The notes under the pieces: model-generated
Databases searched by the model: none
Seen by the model: only the letters and a program-made list of their open reading frames with translations
What the model was told of the DNA's origin: nothing
Made by a program: the position numbers and the translations under genes
From: Ensifer adhaerens
GTDB lineage: Bacteria > Pseudomonadota > Alphaproteobacteria > Rhizobiales > Rhizobiaceae
Direction: 5' to 3'
NCBI RefSeq assembly: GCF_013283195.1
Contig: NZ_JABEKT010000004.1
Location: 270,452-334,451, forward strand
Length of the DNA stretch: 64,000 bases
Shown here: one piece after another, positions 52,103-62,087 of the stretch
Position numbering within the stretch: position 1 is the stretch's first letter
How the letters are laid out: each line of letters starts with the position of its first letter

Positions 52103-54576
52103 TTTTTGAAATCCGTCTGTTTGGAGATGGGATCCGTTGCGTCGAGTGTCACCTTGTTGATCAGCTGGCTCGCATCGAACCAGGGCACGAAGATCACGCC
52201 CGGTGGCATGCGATTGCGGCCGCGCGTGTCGATGCGCGAGCGGATCTCGCCGCGCCGCGACAGGATCCGCACTTCCGCGCCCTGATTGATGCCGCGTTTG
52301 CGGGCGTCGTCTGCGTTCATGAAGCAGCGGGCACCGGGAAACGCGCGGTAAAGCTCCGGCACGCGCATGGTCATCGAACCGGAGTGCCAGTGTTCGAGCA
52401 CGCGGCCCGTCACCAGCCAAAGGTCGAACTCCTCGTCGGGCGATTCCGCCGGCGGTTCGTAAGGCACGGCAAGAATGACCGCCTTACCATCAGGGCGACC
52501 GTAGAATTTGACGCCCTCGCCGGCTTTGACATAGGGGTCATAACCCTCGCGATAGCGCCAGCGTGTCTCCTTGCCGTCGACCACCGGCCAGCGTAACCCG
52601 CGCTCCTCGTGGTAGCGGTCGTAAGGCGCCAGATCGTGGCCATGGCCGCGACCGAAGGTGGCATATTCCTCGAACAGCCCCTTCTGAATATAGAAGCCAA
52701 AGGCTTCGGCCTCGTTGTTGGCATAGTCGCCGCTGATTTCGCTCAAGGGGAAGCGGTTGACCTCGCCGTTCTGGAACAGGACGTCGTGCAGGCTCTTGCC
52801 CTTGAACTCGGGATTGGCCGCGAGAATCTCTGCCGGCCAGACTTCGTCGGTGATGAAACGCTTGGAGAACTCGACCAGTTGCCAGAGATCCGAACGCGCC
52901 TCGCCCGGCGCCTGCACCAGCTGGTGCCAGACATGGGTGCGCCGCTCCGCATTGCCGTAGGCGCCTTCCTTCTCCACCCACATGGCCGCCGGCAGGATCA
53001 GGTCGGCGCTCATCGCAGTGATCGTCGGATAGGCATCGGAAACGACGATGAAATTCTCCGGATTTCTGTAGCCTTGCCAGGTTTCGTTGCTGGTGTTGGG
53101 AGCGGCCTGGATGTTGTTGTTGACCTGGACCCAGTAGAAGCTGAGCTTGCCGTCCTTCAGCATCCGGTCCTGCTCGACGGCGTGATAACCGGGCTTTTCC
53201 GGAATGATCCCGTGCGGAATGCGCCAGATTTCCTCGGCATGCTTGCGATGTTCCGGATTGGTCACGGTCATGTCGGCCGGCAAGCGATGGGCAAATGTGC
53301 CGACCTCGCGCGCCGTGCCGCAGGCGGAAGGCTGGCCGGTCAGTGAGAACGGGCTGTTGCCGGGCTCCGAGATCTTTCCGGTTAGAAGGTGGATGTTGTA
53401 GACCATCTGGTTGGCCCAGACGCCGCGCACATGCTGGTTGAAGCCCATGGTCCACAGCGACATCACCTTGCGCTGCGGATCTGCATAAAGCTCGGCCAGT
53501 TCTTCAAGGAAAGCCGGATCGACGCCGGTCAGTTCGGCCGTCTTCTTCAGGGTGTATTCCGACACGAAGGCCTTGAACGCCTCGTAGTCCATCGGCTCCA
53601 TCTTGCCGGGATCGGACGAATTCGCCGCCTTGACCTCGACAGGGTTGTCCGGCCGCAGGCCGTAACCGATGTCGGTGACGCCGCGCATGAAGGTGGTGTG
53701 CTTCTGGACGAAGTCCTCGTTCACCCTGCCCTTTTCGATGATGTAGTTGGCGATGTAGTTGAGGATCGCCAGATCGGTGCCGGGCTTGAACACCATCGGG
53801 ATATCGGCAAGGTCCATGCTGCGATGTGTGAAGGTCGACAGCACGGCGACCTTCACATGCGGCTGGCCAAGCCGCCGATCGGCAAGCCTTGTCCACAGGA
53901 TCGGGTGCATCTCGGCCATGTTCGAGCCCCAGAGCACGAAGGCGTCCGCGTGCTCGAAGTCGTCATAGCAGCCCATCGGCTCGTCCATGCCGAAGGTGCG
54001 CATGAACGCGTAGGCAGCTGACGCCATGCAATGGCGGGCATTGGGGTCGAGATTGTTGGAGCGGAAACCGGCACGCATCAGCTTCGTCGCCGCATAGCCC
54101 TCAAAGATCGTCCACTGGCCGGAGCCGAACATGCCGACGGCGGTCGGGCCCTTTTCCTTCAGCACCTTCTTGCACTGCTCGGCCATGACATCGAAGGCTT
54201 CGTCCCAGCTGACCGGTTCGAACTCGCCGTCCTTGCTGTAGGCGCCGTTCCGCTTGCGCAGCATCGGCGTCTTCAGCCTGTCGGTGCCATACATGATCTT
54301 GGAGAGGAAATAGCCCTTGATGCAGTTGAGGCCGCGGTTGACCTCGGCCTGCATGTCGCCATGGGTGGCGACGACCTGGCCCTCCTTGACGCCGACCATC
54401 ACGCCGCAGCCGGTTCCGCAGAAGCGACAGGGCGCCTTCGACCACTTGATTTCGAGCGCACTGATGCCGCCCGGCACGGGTTGTGCGGCTGCCGGCAGTG
54501 CAATACCGGCGGTGGCGGCGGCGATGCCCGCCGCGTGTGCCTTCAGAATGTCACGCCGCGTCAGTTCGGTGGTCAT
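52072..54576 (-). CDS. napA: Periplasmic nitrate reductase catalytic subunit NapA
   Basis: The 834-residue protein has a twin-arginine signal (TRRDILK at residues 6-12 followed by a hydrophobic run) for folded export. The 4Fe-4S motif CRFCGTGC...NCIKG follows at about residues 52-90, then the molybdopterin domains with the cysteine ligand to Mo in HCMASA. It reduces nitrate to nitrite in the periplasm. Overlap of 26 bases with napD favours translational coupling. Operon context is complete. Confidence 0.97.
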   Translation of the reverse strand: MTTELTRRDILKAHAAGIAAATAGIALPAAAQPVPGGISALEIKWSKAPCRFCGTGCGVMVGVKEGQVVATHGDMQAEVNRGLNCIKGYFLSKIMYGTDRLKTPMLRKRNGAYSKDGEFEPVSWDEAFDVMAEQCKKVLKEKGPTAVGMFGSGQWTIFEGYAATKLMRAGFRSNNLDPNARHCMASAAYAFMRTFGMDEPMGCYDDFEHADAFVLWGSNMAEMHPILWTRLADRRLGQPHVKVAVLSTFTHRSMDLADIPMVFKPGTDLAILNYIANYIIEKGRVNEDFVQKHTTFMRGVTDIGYGLRPDNPVEVKAANSSDPGKMEPMDYEAFKAFVSEYTLKKTAELTGVDPAFLEELAELYADPQRKVMSLWTMGFNQHVRGVWANQMVYNIHLLTGKISEPGNSPFSLTGQPSACGTAREVGTFAHRLPADMTVTNPEHRKHAEEIWRIPHGIIPEKPGYHAVEQDRMLKDGKLSFYWVQVNNNIQAAPNTSNETWQGYRNPENFIVVSDAYPTITAMSADLILPAAMWVEKEGAYGNAERRTHVWHQLVQAPGEARSDLWQLVEFSKRFITDEVWPAEILAANPEFKGKSLHDVLFQNGEVNRFPLSEISGDYANNEAEAFGFYIQKGLFEEYATFGRGHGHDLAPYDRYHEERGLRWPVVDGKETRWRYREGYDPYVKAGEGVKFYGRPDGKAVILAVPYEPPAESPDEEFDLWLVTGRVLEHWHSGSMTMRVPELYRAFPGARCFMNADDARKRGINQGAEVRILSRRGEIRSRIDTRGRNRMPPGVIFVPWFDASQLINKVTLDATDPISKQTDFKKCAVKIISVA

Positions 54577-54838
54577 CGTCCGTCACTCCTTCCGTTTCGA
54601 CATGTTCGAAAACCATGTTGGCCGCCACCACGCCCTCAAGCGTGGAGATCGTCGACAAGGCTTCGCCAAGCATGCCGGTAGTCGTCCCCTCGATGACGAC
54701 GACAATCTTGCCGCCCTCGTGTCCGTAAACCTCGACATTCTCCATGCGCGCCAGCGCGGCAAGCACTGAGCCCGCCATCGCCGGAAGAGCGACGACGACG
54801 GCGCTTGAGACGTGATATTGCCGGGAGTGATCAGGCAT
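54551..54838 (-). CDS. napD: NapD chaperone for NapA maturation
   Basis: The 95-residue protein binds the NapA Tat signal to delay export until cofactor insertion. [22 protein letters not shown] and [20 protein letters not shown] fit the ferredoxin-like fold of NapD. ATG at 54838 overlaps the napF stop by eight bases; the end overlaps napA by 26. Frames open further upstream lie inside napF and are shadow. Confidence 0.92.
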   Translation of the reverse strand: MPDHSRQYHVSSAVVVALPAMAGSVLAALARMENVEVYGHEGGKIVVVIEGTTTGMLGEALSTISTLEGVVAANMVFEHVETEGVTDDDHRTDAA

Positions 54839-55325
54839 GGACGCCCTCCTCGTGTCGCTCGGCAATGCCGATGGCGCCGACCGGACAGATGCCGATACAG
54901 GCGCCGCAACCGCTGCAGCTGTCGACGTCCACCTCCGGCAGAAATGGGCCGCCCGCGCGCGGTCGGAACCGGATCGCCTGCTCAGGGCAGGCATCGCGAC
55001 AGGATTGGCAGGCGACATAGTTTTGCGCGAGACAGCCGTCGCCGATGGCAACCACATGAGCAAGCCGCGTCGAACCCTGGACGGCGAACACCGGCTCCGG
55101 ACAGACCCGCGCACAGTCGCCGCAAAACGTGCATTCGCCACCGGAAAAATCGAGCGACGGGCGTTCGTGCAGCAATGAAATGATGTGGGTGGGACAGTGT
55201 TCCACGCAACGACCGCAACCGGTGCACGCCGCCAGGCTCTCAAGCGTGACGCCAGGCGGCAGGACGCGCTTCCGCTCAGCCTGCCGGCCCAGCAACAATC
55301 CACGTCTGGTTGTCACCGCCCCCAT
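54831..55325 (-). CDS. napF: NapF ferredoxin-type protein
   Basis: The 164-residue protein has several cysteine clusters for 4Fe-4S centres: CTGCGRCVEHCP, CTFCGDCARVCP, CQSCRDACP and CSGCGACIGICP. NapF is cytoplasmic and helps mature NapA. It starts 8 bases after napE with a GAGG site. Its presence with napD and napE fits the alphaproteobacterial napEFDABC type. Confidence 0.93.
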   Translation of the reverse strand: MGAVTTRRGLLLGRQAERKRVLPPGVTLESLAACTGCGRCVEHCPTHIISLLHERPSLDFSGGECTFCGDCARVCPEPVFAVQGSTRLAHVVAIGDGCLAQNYVACQSCRDACPEQAIRFRPRAGGPFLPEVDVDSCSGCGACIGICPVGAIGIAERHEEGVHA

Positions 55326-55333
55326 CGATCACC

Positions 55334-55558
55334 TCAATGCCCGAGCGGGCCCGGAGGGCCAAAGATCATTTGATAGAACCAGACCAGGAAGCCGTAACTG
55401 GCAACCGTCCCAACGGCGACAATCGGCCAGATGCCGAAGGCAAGAACAAGAAAAGTCAGAAGCTCCTGCCGCCGGCGCGAGCGCGGCTCCTGATCGGTCA
55501 AGTGCTGTGAAGGTACCTCTGACACGTCAGGCTCCCGGGCTCGCTGATCCGGAAGCAT
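55334..55558 (-). CDS. napE: NapE small membrane protein
   Basis: The 74-residue protein has one hydrophobic helix (LLTFLVLAFGIWPIVAVGTV) followed by YGFLVWFYQMIFGPPGP, matching NapE. Its role is unknown. It is the first gene of the nap operon. No clear ribosome site precedes ATG at 55558, so start position is slightly uncertain; the N-terminal 30 residues are polar and longer than in some relatives. Confidence 0.85.
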   Translation of the reverse strand: MLPDQRAREPDVSEVPSQHLTDQEPRSRRRQELLTFLVLAFGIWPIVAVGTVASYGFLVWFYQMIFGPPGPLGH

Positions 55559-55692
55559 AGTAACAACCCGTGACAGAAAATAAAGCAGAACAAACTATAC
55601 AATTATAATCAAGTATAAAAATAACATCTGTCAATTCAAAGGGATATTTACCCCAACAATTGCAGTGGTTCTTTGCAAATCGGGACCAAGAG

Positions 55693-55992
55693 TCACACTT
55701 CGTATTTTCGTAAATCACCATATGAAGAGAACAATGAAAGAACGATGGCCCGCTCCAGCGCGTCGGTGAAAGCGCCAGCCGCCCGCAGCTTGGTGACGTC
55801 GAAGACATTGGATTTTGAAGAGAACTTGGCGATTCGCTGCATCGCCGATTGCAGATTTGCCGAAGCGAACAGGTTTTCGCACGACAATACTATGCGCCGC
55901 TCAGCGGTCTCGCCCTCTCCCTGAACGACAGGCCAAGCGTACCACCTTCCCCGCGATTGCCGGTTGACAACCCGCATGAGATCAGGACACAT
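55693..55992 (-). CDS. Hypothetical 99-residue protein upstream of nap
   Basis: The frame from 55992 to 55693 encodes 99 residues beginning MCPDLMRVVNRQ. It has a plausible mix of residues (NLQSAMQRIAKFSSKS; FTDALERAIVLSLFSS) that could form helices, but no family was recognised and no good ribosome site was found. A short plus-strand frame overlaps it. It may be a decayed or foreign gene. Confidence 0.25.
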   Translation of the reverse strand: MCPDLMRVVNRQSRGRWYAWPVVQGEGETAERRIVLSCENLFASANLQSAMQRIAKFSSKSNVFDVTKLRAAGAFTDALERAIVLSLFSSYGDLRKYEV

Positions 55993-56012
55993 ATTGCATT
56001 ACAAAGGGATCA

Positions 56013-56030
56013 ATTCCTTAATAAGGGAAT
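56013..56030. promoter_or_regulatory. Inverted repeat before the GNAT gene
   Basis: ATTCC-N8-GGAAT forms a short inverted repeat 17 bases before the GTG start. It could be an operator for the NagZ-ABC operon. Weak support. Confidence 0.3.
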
Positions 56031-56046
56031 AAACGGAGGACTTGGG

Positions 56047-56526
56047 GTGCCGGACTTGCTTGTGAGCTTGTATTCGCCGACGCTCGCCAATCTCAAGCGG
56101 AAAACCGACACGACGGGCATTCGCATTCGCCCGGCGCTTCCGCCGGAAATGCATGTCGTCGTCGAATGGGTAAGGCAGAACTTCAGTGAGAATTGGGCGA
56201 GCGAGGTTTCCGTCGCCTTTTCCCGCCAACCGATTGCCTGCCTGATTGCGGTGGACGATGGAAAGCTGCTCGGCTTTGCCTGCTACGACACGACCGCGCG
56301 CGGCTTCTTTGGCCCGACCGGAGTGTCGCCCGAAAGTCGCGGCCGCGGCATCGGCGTCGATCTGCTCACCGCGTCGCTCGAGACCATGAAGACACTCGGA
56401 CACGCCTATGCCTTCATCGGCGATGCCGGTCCGGTCGACTTCTACGCCAAGACCATCGGCGCGGTCGCCATCCCCGCCACCGACAAGGGCATCTACGAAG
56501 GCATGCTTCGTAGCCCATCCAAATAA
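56047..56526 (+). CDS. GNAT-family N-acetyltransferase
   Basis: The 159-residue protein has the acetyl-CoA-binding motif ESRGRGIGVDLL near residues 104-115 and a GNAT core. Start is placed at GTG 56047 behind GGAGGA; upstream codons in frame belong to a low-GC region and lack family features. It is the first gene of a probable operon with a beta-N-acetylhexosaminidase and a peptide-type importer. Acetylation of a glucosamine or muramic derivative would fit; this is inference. Confidence 0.8.
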   Translation: MPDLLVSLYSPTLANLKRKTDTTGIRIRPALPPEMHVVVEWVRQNFSENWASEVSVAFSRQPIACLIAVDDGKLLGFACYDTTARGFFGPTGVSPESRGRGIGVDLLTASLETMKTLGHAYAFIGDAGPVDFYAKTIGAVAIPATDKGIYEGMLRSPSK

Positions 56527-56550
56527 TCACCTGAACATCGGAGCTTTCCC

Positions 56551-57573
56551 ATGGCATCGACGCCGCTTGCCCTTTTCGTCGGGCTTCCCAATCCCACACT
56601 CTCGGACGACGAGTTCGCGCTGTTTCGCGAAACCAATCCGCTCGGTCTCTTCGTCGGCCGCCGCAATCTGCGCGAGCCTGGCCAGGTCAAGATCCTGATC
56701 GAGCGTTTTCGCGAGGCCGTCGGCCGCGAGGACGCGCCTGTCTTCACCGATCAGGAAGGCGGTCGCGTCCAGCATCTCGACGCCGGTCCCTGGCCGCTTT
56801 TCCGTAGCTTCGGCCAGTTTGCCGAACTGGCACGCCATGACCTTGACCTCGGCCGGAAGGCGCTTCGCCTGTCGTCGCAGGCCATGGGCACCATGATGAC
56901 CGAACTCGGACTGACCAGCGGCTGCTCGCCGGTTCTCGATCTCGTCTTCGAAACGACCAGCTCCGTCATCGGCGCGCGTTCCTTCGGTTCGGATCCCGAT
57001 TTCATCGCAGCACTTGGCCGCGAAGTCGTCGACGGCCTGCTCGAGACCGGCAACATGCCCGTGATGAAGCACATCCCCGGCCATGGCCGCGCAACACGTG
57101 ATTCCCACAAGGAACGCCCTGTCGTCGACGCGTCGCGCGAAACGCTTGAAGCGACCGATTTCAAGCCCTTCGTTGCCCTCAAGGATACACCCTGGGCGAT
57201 GGTCGCCCACGTCGTCTATTCGGCCTATGACAGCGAGCTGCCGGCCTCGATCTCGCCGACTATGCACGACGTCATCCGCAAGGACATGGGCTACGAGGGC
57301 GTGCTGGTCTCCGACTGCATCTTCATGGAATCGCTGCGCGGCACCCTGCCCGAGCGTGTGAAGCAGGTGCTCGACGCCGGTTCCGATATAGCACTCCACA
57401 GCCACGGCGACCTGGCCGAGAGCGAGGCCGCGGCCAAGGCCGCGCGTCCGCTGACGGAGGCGGCGCAGAAGCGCATCGCCGCCGGCCAGAGCCGGATCGG
57501 CAAGCTCAAGGTCGACGTTCGCGCGGCGCACGCCGAAGTCGAAGAGATGTTCAAGAGCGTTCTCGTCGCCTGA
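56551..57573 (+). CDS. Beta-N-acetylhexosaminidase, glycosyl hydrolase family 3 (NagZ-like)
   Basis: The 340-residue protein lacks a signal peptide. It carries the NagZ signature KHIPGHGRATRDSHKERP at 173-190 with the catalytic D184-H186 dyad, and nucleophile D255 in VLVSDCIFME. NagZ usually reads SDD at the nucleophile; here the second Asp is Cys. It removes terminal N-acetylglucosamine from muropeptides or chitobiose. Cytoplasmic location behind an ABC importer suggests intracellular cleavage of an imported amino-sugar conjugate. A GGAG ribosome site is present. Confidence 0.88.
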   Translation: MASTPLALFVGLPNPTLSDDEFALFRETNPLGLFVGRRNLREPGQVKILIERFREAVGREDAPVFTDQEGGRVQHLDAGPWPLFRSFGQFAELARHDLDLGRKALRLSSQAMGTMMTELGLTSGCSPVLDLVFETTSSVIGARSFGSDPDFIAALGREVVDGLLETGNMPVMKHIPGHGRATRDSHKERPVVDASRETLEATDFKPFVALKDTPWAMVAHVVYSAYDSELPASISPTMHDVIRKDMGYEGVLVSDCIFMESLRGTLPERVKQVLDAGSDIALHSHGDLAESEAAAKAARPLTEAAQKRIAAGQSRIGKLKVDVRAAHAEVEEMFKSVLVA

Positions 57574-57608
57574 CGAGACGCCATTCACCAATCAAGGGGG
57601 GAGAAACC

Positions 57609-59258
57609 ATGAAAAGATCCGTTCTCTGGGCAGCGACCGCGCTGACCCTTTTTGCCGCACCGGCGATGGCGCAGTCGGTCCTGACCGTCAACATCGAGCC
57701 AGCCACCACCTGGGTTCGCAACTTCAACCCGTTCAACCAGACATCGGCGCGCCAGAGCACGCTCGACTTCATCTATGAGCCGCTGATCGTCTTCAATCGC
57801 TTCGACGACAACAAGCCGACGTTCCGCCTCGCGGAAAGCTTCAAGCTTGCCGACGACCTGAAGTCGATCGAGTTCAAGCTGCGCCCGAACCTGAAATGGT
57901 CCGATGGCAAGCCACTGACCGCCGCCGACGTCAAGTTCACCTATGACTATCTGAAGAAATTCCCGGCGCTCGATTTCGTCAGCATCTGGACCTTCATCAC
58001 CGGCGTCGAAGCCGTCGACGGCCAGACCGTGCGCTTCACGCTCGCCAATCCGAGTTCGCTTGCCGCCGAGCAACTGGCGCAGCTGCCGATCGTGCCTGAA
58101 CATGTCTGGAAGGATATCGCCGAGCCGGTGACCTTCGCCAACGAGACACCTGTCGGCAGCGGCCCGATGACAGAAATCCCCCGCTTCACCGGTCAGACCT
58201 ATGACCAGTGCCGCAACCCGCACTACTGGGATGCAGCGACCCTGAAGGTCGATTGCATGCGCTTCCCGCAGTTGGCCGACAACAACCAGATCCTGACCGC
58301 GACCGCCTCAGGCACGCTCGACTGGGGCGTTTCCTTCATCCCGGATATCGAGAATGTCTATGTCGCCAAGGACCCGGAGCACTTCCATTTCTGGTATTCG
58401 CCGAGCAGCATGGTGGCTTTCCTGTTCAACCAGGAAACCGCCAACGAGAACAACCGCAAGGCCTTCAACGACGTAAAATTCCGCCGGGCGGCCTCGATGG
58501 CGCTCGACCGGGGCACCATGGTCGACGTTGCCGGCTACGGCTATCCGACGCTCAACGAAGATCCGGCCGGCATGGGCGAACTCTACAAGAGCTGGGCTGA
58601 CCCGTCGGTTGCGACCGACTTCGGCACCTACGGCAAGTATGATGCCGATGCCTCCAAGGCACTGCTCGACGAGGCCGGCTATGTCGACAAGGACGGCGAC
58701 GGCTTCCGCGACAATCCGGACGGCAGCAAGATCGCCTTCTCGATCATCGTGCCGAGTTCCTGGACCGACTGGATCGACACGGTGACGATCGCGGTGGAAG
58801 GCCTGCAGGCCGTCGGCCTTGATGCCAAGATCGAGACCCCGGAGGAAGCCGTCTGGACCGGCAACCTCATCAACGGCACGTTCGACGCGGCGATCAACAG
58901 CCTGCCGGCATCCGCCTCGCCCTACTATCCCTACAAGCGTGCTTTCAGCGCTTCGGACAAGGGCAAGACACGCTTCACCGCACAGCGCTGGTTCAACGCC
59001 GACGTGGAAAAGCTCCTGACCGAGTTCACCCACACGGCCGACCTTGCCAAGCAGAAGGAAGCCATGAACAAGGCCCAGCGCATCGTTGCCGAAAACATGC
59101 CTGTCATGCCGGTGTTCAACAACCCGAACTGGTATCAGTACAACACCAAGCGCTTCAAAGGCTGGGTGACGGCTGAAACCCCGTTCGTCAATCCGTCGAT
59201 CTCGCGGACCAACCCGGCGCGCCTGCTGCACCTGTTGGCTCTTGAGCCGGTCAACTAA
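57609..59258 (+). CDS. Peptide-type ABC transporter binding protein (SBP family 5)
   Basis: The 549-residue protein has a signal peptide (MKRSVLWAATALTLFAAPAMA) and the family 5 fold, with FIYEPLIVFNRF, LKFKLR-type strand segments and LKWSDGKPLTAADVKFTYDY near residues 96-115. Such proteins bind peptides, nickel or oligosaccharides such as chitobiose. It follows nagZ by 35 bases, with a GGGGGAG ribosome site. A hairpin follows before the permease. Ligand is unknown; a GlcNAc-containing compound is suggested by context. Confidence 0.88.
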   Translation: MKRSVLWAATALTLFAAPAMAQSVLTVNIEPATTWVRNFNPFNQTSARQSTLDFIYEPLIVFNRFDDNKPTFRLAESFKLADDLKSIEFKLRPNLKWSDGKPLTAADVKFTYDYLKKFPALDFVSIWTFITGVEAVDGQTVRFTLANPSSLAAEQLAQLPIVPEHVWKDIAEPVTFANETPVGSGPMTEIPRFTGQTYDQCRNPHYWDAATLKVDCMRFPQLADNNQILTATASGTLDWGVSFIPDIENVYVAKDPEHFHFWYSPSSMVAFLFNQETANENNRKAFNDVKFRRAASMALDRGTMVDVAGYGYPTLNEDPAGMGELYKSWADPSVATDFGTYGKYDADASKALLDEAGYVDKDGDGFRDNPDGSKIAFSIIVPSSWTDWIDTVTIAVEGLQAVGLDAKIETPEEAVWTGNLINGTFDAAINSLPASASPYYPYKRAFSASDKGKTRFTAQRWFNADVEKLLTEFTHTADLAKQKEAMNKAQRIVAENMPVMPVFNNPNWYQYNTKRFKGWVTAETPFVNPSISRTNPARLLHLLALEPVN

Positions 59259-59274
59259 ACATCCCAGGACTGGC

Positions 59275-59304
59275 GGGAGCGGCTCACGATCGGGCCGCTC
59301 CCGT
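59275..59304. other. Hairpin between binding-protein and permease genes
   Basis: CGGGAGCGGC-N10-GCCGCTCCCG is a perfect 10-bp stem, 17 bases after the binding-protein stop. It likely protects the upstream mRNA and lowers permease synthesis. No U-run follows. Confidence 0.6.
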
Positions 59305-59417
59305 CTCCGCGTGGGCTCTTTGAGAGCAGACCTGCTCAGCGAAGGCTCGCGCCGTTTCTAAAGGTTTCTGCCGCCTCTCTGCCGGTAACGGGATCAGGCG
59401 CAGTCGATGGAGTCCCC

Positions 59418-60395
59418 ATGGCTTTCCTGCTTCGCCGCCTATGCTTCTATCTGGCAGCCTTCGTCGCGGCGGCGACGATCAATTTCTTCCTGCCGCGACT
59501 GATGCCCGGCGATCCCGTGCAGATCATGTTTTCGAGCGCGGGCGCGGAGCTGCCGCCTGAAAGCCTGCAGGCGCTGAAACTGACCTTCGGTTTCGTCGAC
59601 GGCCCGCTCTGGCAGCAATACCTGACCTATCTCGGCAGCATCTTCAGCGGCGATCTCGGCCGCTCGATCAAGTATTTCCCGCTGCCGGTGTCGACGGTTC
59701 TCGGCAATGCACTGGTCTGGACCGTGGGCCTGATGGGCACGGCGACGATCATCAGCTTCACGCTTGGCACCTTTCTTGGCATTCTCGCCGCCTGGCGTCG
59801 CGGCAGCCTTTTCGACGTCATCGTTTCCGTCGGCGCGATCTTCGCGACCTCGGTTCCGGCCGTCGTCACGTCGCTGATCGTCGTCTTCTTCTTCGGCTTT
59901 ACACTCAACTGGTTCCCGACAGGCTACGCCGCCGACCCGGCGCTCGACCCGGCCTTCACGCTGCAATACATCGGCAGCGTGCTCTATCACGGCCTGCTGC
60001 CGATGCTGACGCTCTGCACGGTGCTGACGGGCGGCTTTGCCGTCACCATGCGCAACAACATGATCAACCTGCTCGGCGAGGACTATATCGTCATGGCCCG
60101 GGCGAAGGGGCTGTCGGACGGCCATGTGATGCTCTGGTATGCGGCGCGCAATGCGCTGTTGCCGACCGTGTCGAGCCTGGCCATCGCCATCGGCACGATC
60201 CTCGGCGGCTCTTTGGTTACCGAAGTCGTGTTCAACTATCCGGGCCTCGGCAACATTCTCTATCAGGCGATCCTTGCCCGCGACTACCCTGTCATCCAGG
60301 GCCAGCTTCTGATCATGACCGCGACCATGCTCGTCGCCAATTTCATCGTCGACGTCAGCTATGTGTTGCTCGACCCCCGCTTGAAGAGGGCGTGA
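59418..60395 (+). CDS. Peptide-type ABC transporter permease 1 (DppB-like)
   Basis: The 325-residue protein has six membrane helices and the DppB-like N-terminus (FLLRRLCFYLAAFVAAATINFFLPRLMPGDP). The EAA-type loop in YIVMARAKGLSDGHVMLWYAARNALLP contacts the ATPase. A GGAG ribosome site precedes ATG. It lies 160 bases after the binding-protein gene, beyond a hairpin. Confidence 0.92.
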   Translation: MAFLLRRLCFYLAAFVAAATINFFLPRLMPGDPVQIMFSSAGAELPPESLQALKLTFGFVDGPLWQQYLTYLGSIFSGDLGRSIKYFPLPVSTVLGNALVWTVGLMGTATIISFTLGTFLGILAAWRRGSLFDVIVSVGAIFATSVPAVVTSLIVVFFFGFTLNWFPTGYAADPALDPAFTLQYIGSVLYHGLLPMLTLCTVLTGGFAVTMRNNMINLLGEDYIVMARAKGLSDGHVMLWYAARNALLPTVSSLAIAIGTILGGSLVTEVVFNYPGLGNILYQAILARDYPVIQGQLLIMTATMLVANFIVDVSYVLLDPRLKRA

Positions 60396-60396
60396 G

Positions 60397-61287
60397 ATGA
60401 AGTCCCAACCCTTCGGATTGATCCGAAACCGCAAGGCCCTTGTCGGCGTCGCCATCATCGCCTTCATTCTCGTTGTAGCACTCGCCGCACCGCTGCTGAC
60501 CCCTTATGATCCGGGCGCGCGCGTCGGCCGCCCGCATCAGGCCCCGTCGCTCGCCCACTGGCTCGGCACCACCCGCATCGGCCAGGACGTGTTCACGCGG
60601 CTGATCTATGGTGCCCGCACCTCGTTGGCCGTCGGTTTCGGTGCAGGCCTGCTCATCACCATCGTCGGCACCGCGCTTGGCATTCTGGCCGGCTATCGCG
60701 GCGGCAAGGTCGACGAGGTCATCAGCTTCTTCACCAACATGGTGCTGGTGGTTCCCAACCTGCCGCTGCTGCTTGTTCTCGCCGCCTTCATCGGTCAGGC
60801 GAGCCCCTGGGTCATCGCGCTGATCCTTGGCGGAACATCCTGGGCCTGGGGCGCGCGCGTCACCCGCGCCGAGACGCTGTCCGTCAAGCAGAAGGACTAC
60901 GTCAAGTCGGCGGAGATGATGGGCGAGCCACGCTGGCGCATCATGACCTTCGAGATCTTTCCCAACCTGATCTCGATCGTCGGCATCAACTTCATCGGCA
61001 GCGTCATCTTCGCGATCATCACCCAGGCAACCCTTGAGTTTCTCGGCCTTGGCGATCCGAAGGTCGTCTCCTGGGGCACTATGCTCTATGCCGCCCAGAA
61101 GGCCTCGGCCCTCTCTGTCGGCGCGTGGTGGGACATTCTCACGCCCTGCTTTGCGCTTGCCTTCCTCGGCATCGGCCTGTCGCTTCTGAATTTCGCCGTC
61201 GACGAAATCGCCAATCCCAGGCTGCGCACCGGCAACCGCCTAGGACGCTGGTCCGCGCTCATTCGTTCCGGGGAGGGTCGCCTGTGA
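60397..61287 (+). CDS. Peptide-type ABC transporter permease 2 (DppC-like)
   Basis: The 296-residue protein matches DppC: LAAPLLTPYDPG near residues 28-39, HWLGTTRIGQDVFTRLIYGARTSL, and the ATPase-contact loop YVKSAEMMGEPRWRIMTFEIFPN. It starts one base after the first permease. It forms a heterodimer with it. The end overlaps the next ATPase start (GTGA). Confidence 0.92.
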   Translation: MKSQPFGLIRNRKALVGVAIIAFILVVALAAPLLTPYDPGARVGRPHQAPSLAHWLGTTRIGQDVFTRLIYGARTSLAVGFGAGLLITIVGTALGILAGYRGGKVDEVISFFTNMVLVVPNLPLLLVLAAFIGQASPWVIALILGGTSWAWGARVTRAETLSVKQKDYVKSAEMMGEPRWRIMTFEIFPNLISIVGINFIGSVIFAIITQATLEFLGLGDPKVVSWGTMLYAAQKASALSVGAWWDILTPCFALAFLGIGLSLLNFAVDEIANPRLRTGNRLGRWSALIRSGEGRL

Positions 61288-62087
61288 CCGCACCATTGCT
61301 ATCGGTGAAAAACCTGACGATCGACTATATCGGCGAGGAGAAGGATTTTCGCGCCGTCGACAACGTCAGCTTCGATGTCGCACCGGGCGAAGTCTTCGGA
61401 CTTGCCGGCGAATCCGGCTGCGGCAAGAGCACCATCGCCTTTGCCATCAGCCGGCTGCACAAACCGCCGGCGCTGATCCGGCGCGAAAGCACCATCCTGC
61501 TCAACGGCCGCAACGTGCTCGATCTCGACGACAAGGGCTTGCGCGATTTCCGCTGGCGCGAAGTCGCAATGGTGTTCCAGAGCGCGATGAATTCGCTCAA
61601 TCCGGTGCTGCGCATCGAGCAGCAATTCTATGATGTCCTGAAGACCCACAAGGGCATGAGCCGCGCCGAGGCCCGCGACCGCACCGCGGAAATGCTGAAG
61701 CTCGTCGACATTGCCCCAGACCGCATGCGTGATTACCCGCACCAATTTTCCGGCGGCATGCGCCAGCGCATCGTCATCGCCATCTGCCTGGCGCTCGATC
61801 CGCGGCTGGTGGTGATGGACGAACCGACGACCGCGCTCGACGTCGTCGTGCAGCGCGAAATCCTGCAGCGGATCAACGAACTGCGCCGCAGCCTCGGCTT
61901 CGCGGTGCTGTTCATCACCCATGATCTCGGCCTGATGGTACAGTTCTGCGACCGCATCGGCATCATGCTTGCCGGCAAGCTCGTCGAGCAGAACACGGCG
62001 GAAGCGATCTACGGATCGCCTCAGCACGACTATACCAAGAAACTCTGGGCCTCCTTCCCCTCTCTCCATGGAGGTGTCCTGCTATGA
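61284..62087 (+). CDS. Peptide-type ABC transporter ATPase 1 (DppD-like)
   Basis: The 267-residue ATPase has Walker A GESGCGKST near residues 41-49, signature FSGGMRQRIVIAICLA, Walker B LVVMDEPTTALD and switch His in FITHDLG. It starts with GTG at 61284 (GGGGAGGG site), overlapping the permease stop. It is slightly shorter than most DppD proteins, ending soon after the core. The upstream in-frame sequence lies in the permease and is shadow. Confidence 0.9.
   Translation: MTAPLLSVKNLTIDYIGEEKDFRAVDNVSFDVAPGEVFGLAGESGCGKSTIAFAISRLHKPPALIRRESTILLNGRNVLDLDDKGLRDFRWREVAMVFQSAMNSLNPVLRIEQQFYDVLKTHKGMSRAEARDRTAEMLKLVDIAPDRMRDYPHQFSGGMRQRIVIAICLALDPRLVVMDEPTTALDVVVQREILQRINELRRSLGFAVLFITHDLGLMVQFCDRIGIMLAGKLVEQNTAEAIYGSPQHDYTKKLWASFPSLHGGVLL

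Larger units (their letters stand above)
55559..56046. promoter_or_regulatory. AT-rich region with nap promoter and divergent start
   Basis: The part 55560-55740 is strikingly AT-rich against the GC-rich surroundings and must hold the nap promoter. No full FNR/FixK box (TTGAT-N4-ATCAA) was found; TTGAT at 55607-55611 (minus strand) is followed by an imperfect second half. TTGCA-N9-TGCAA is at 55660-55678. The stretch near 56013-56030 holds ATTCC-N8-GGAAT before the GNAT gene. A small hypothetical frame lies within. Confidence 0.4.

Noticed and set aside
55600-55700. FNR/FixK box for nap
   Set aside because: Only one half-site TTGAT was seen; the second half does not match.
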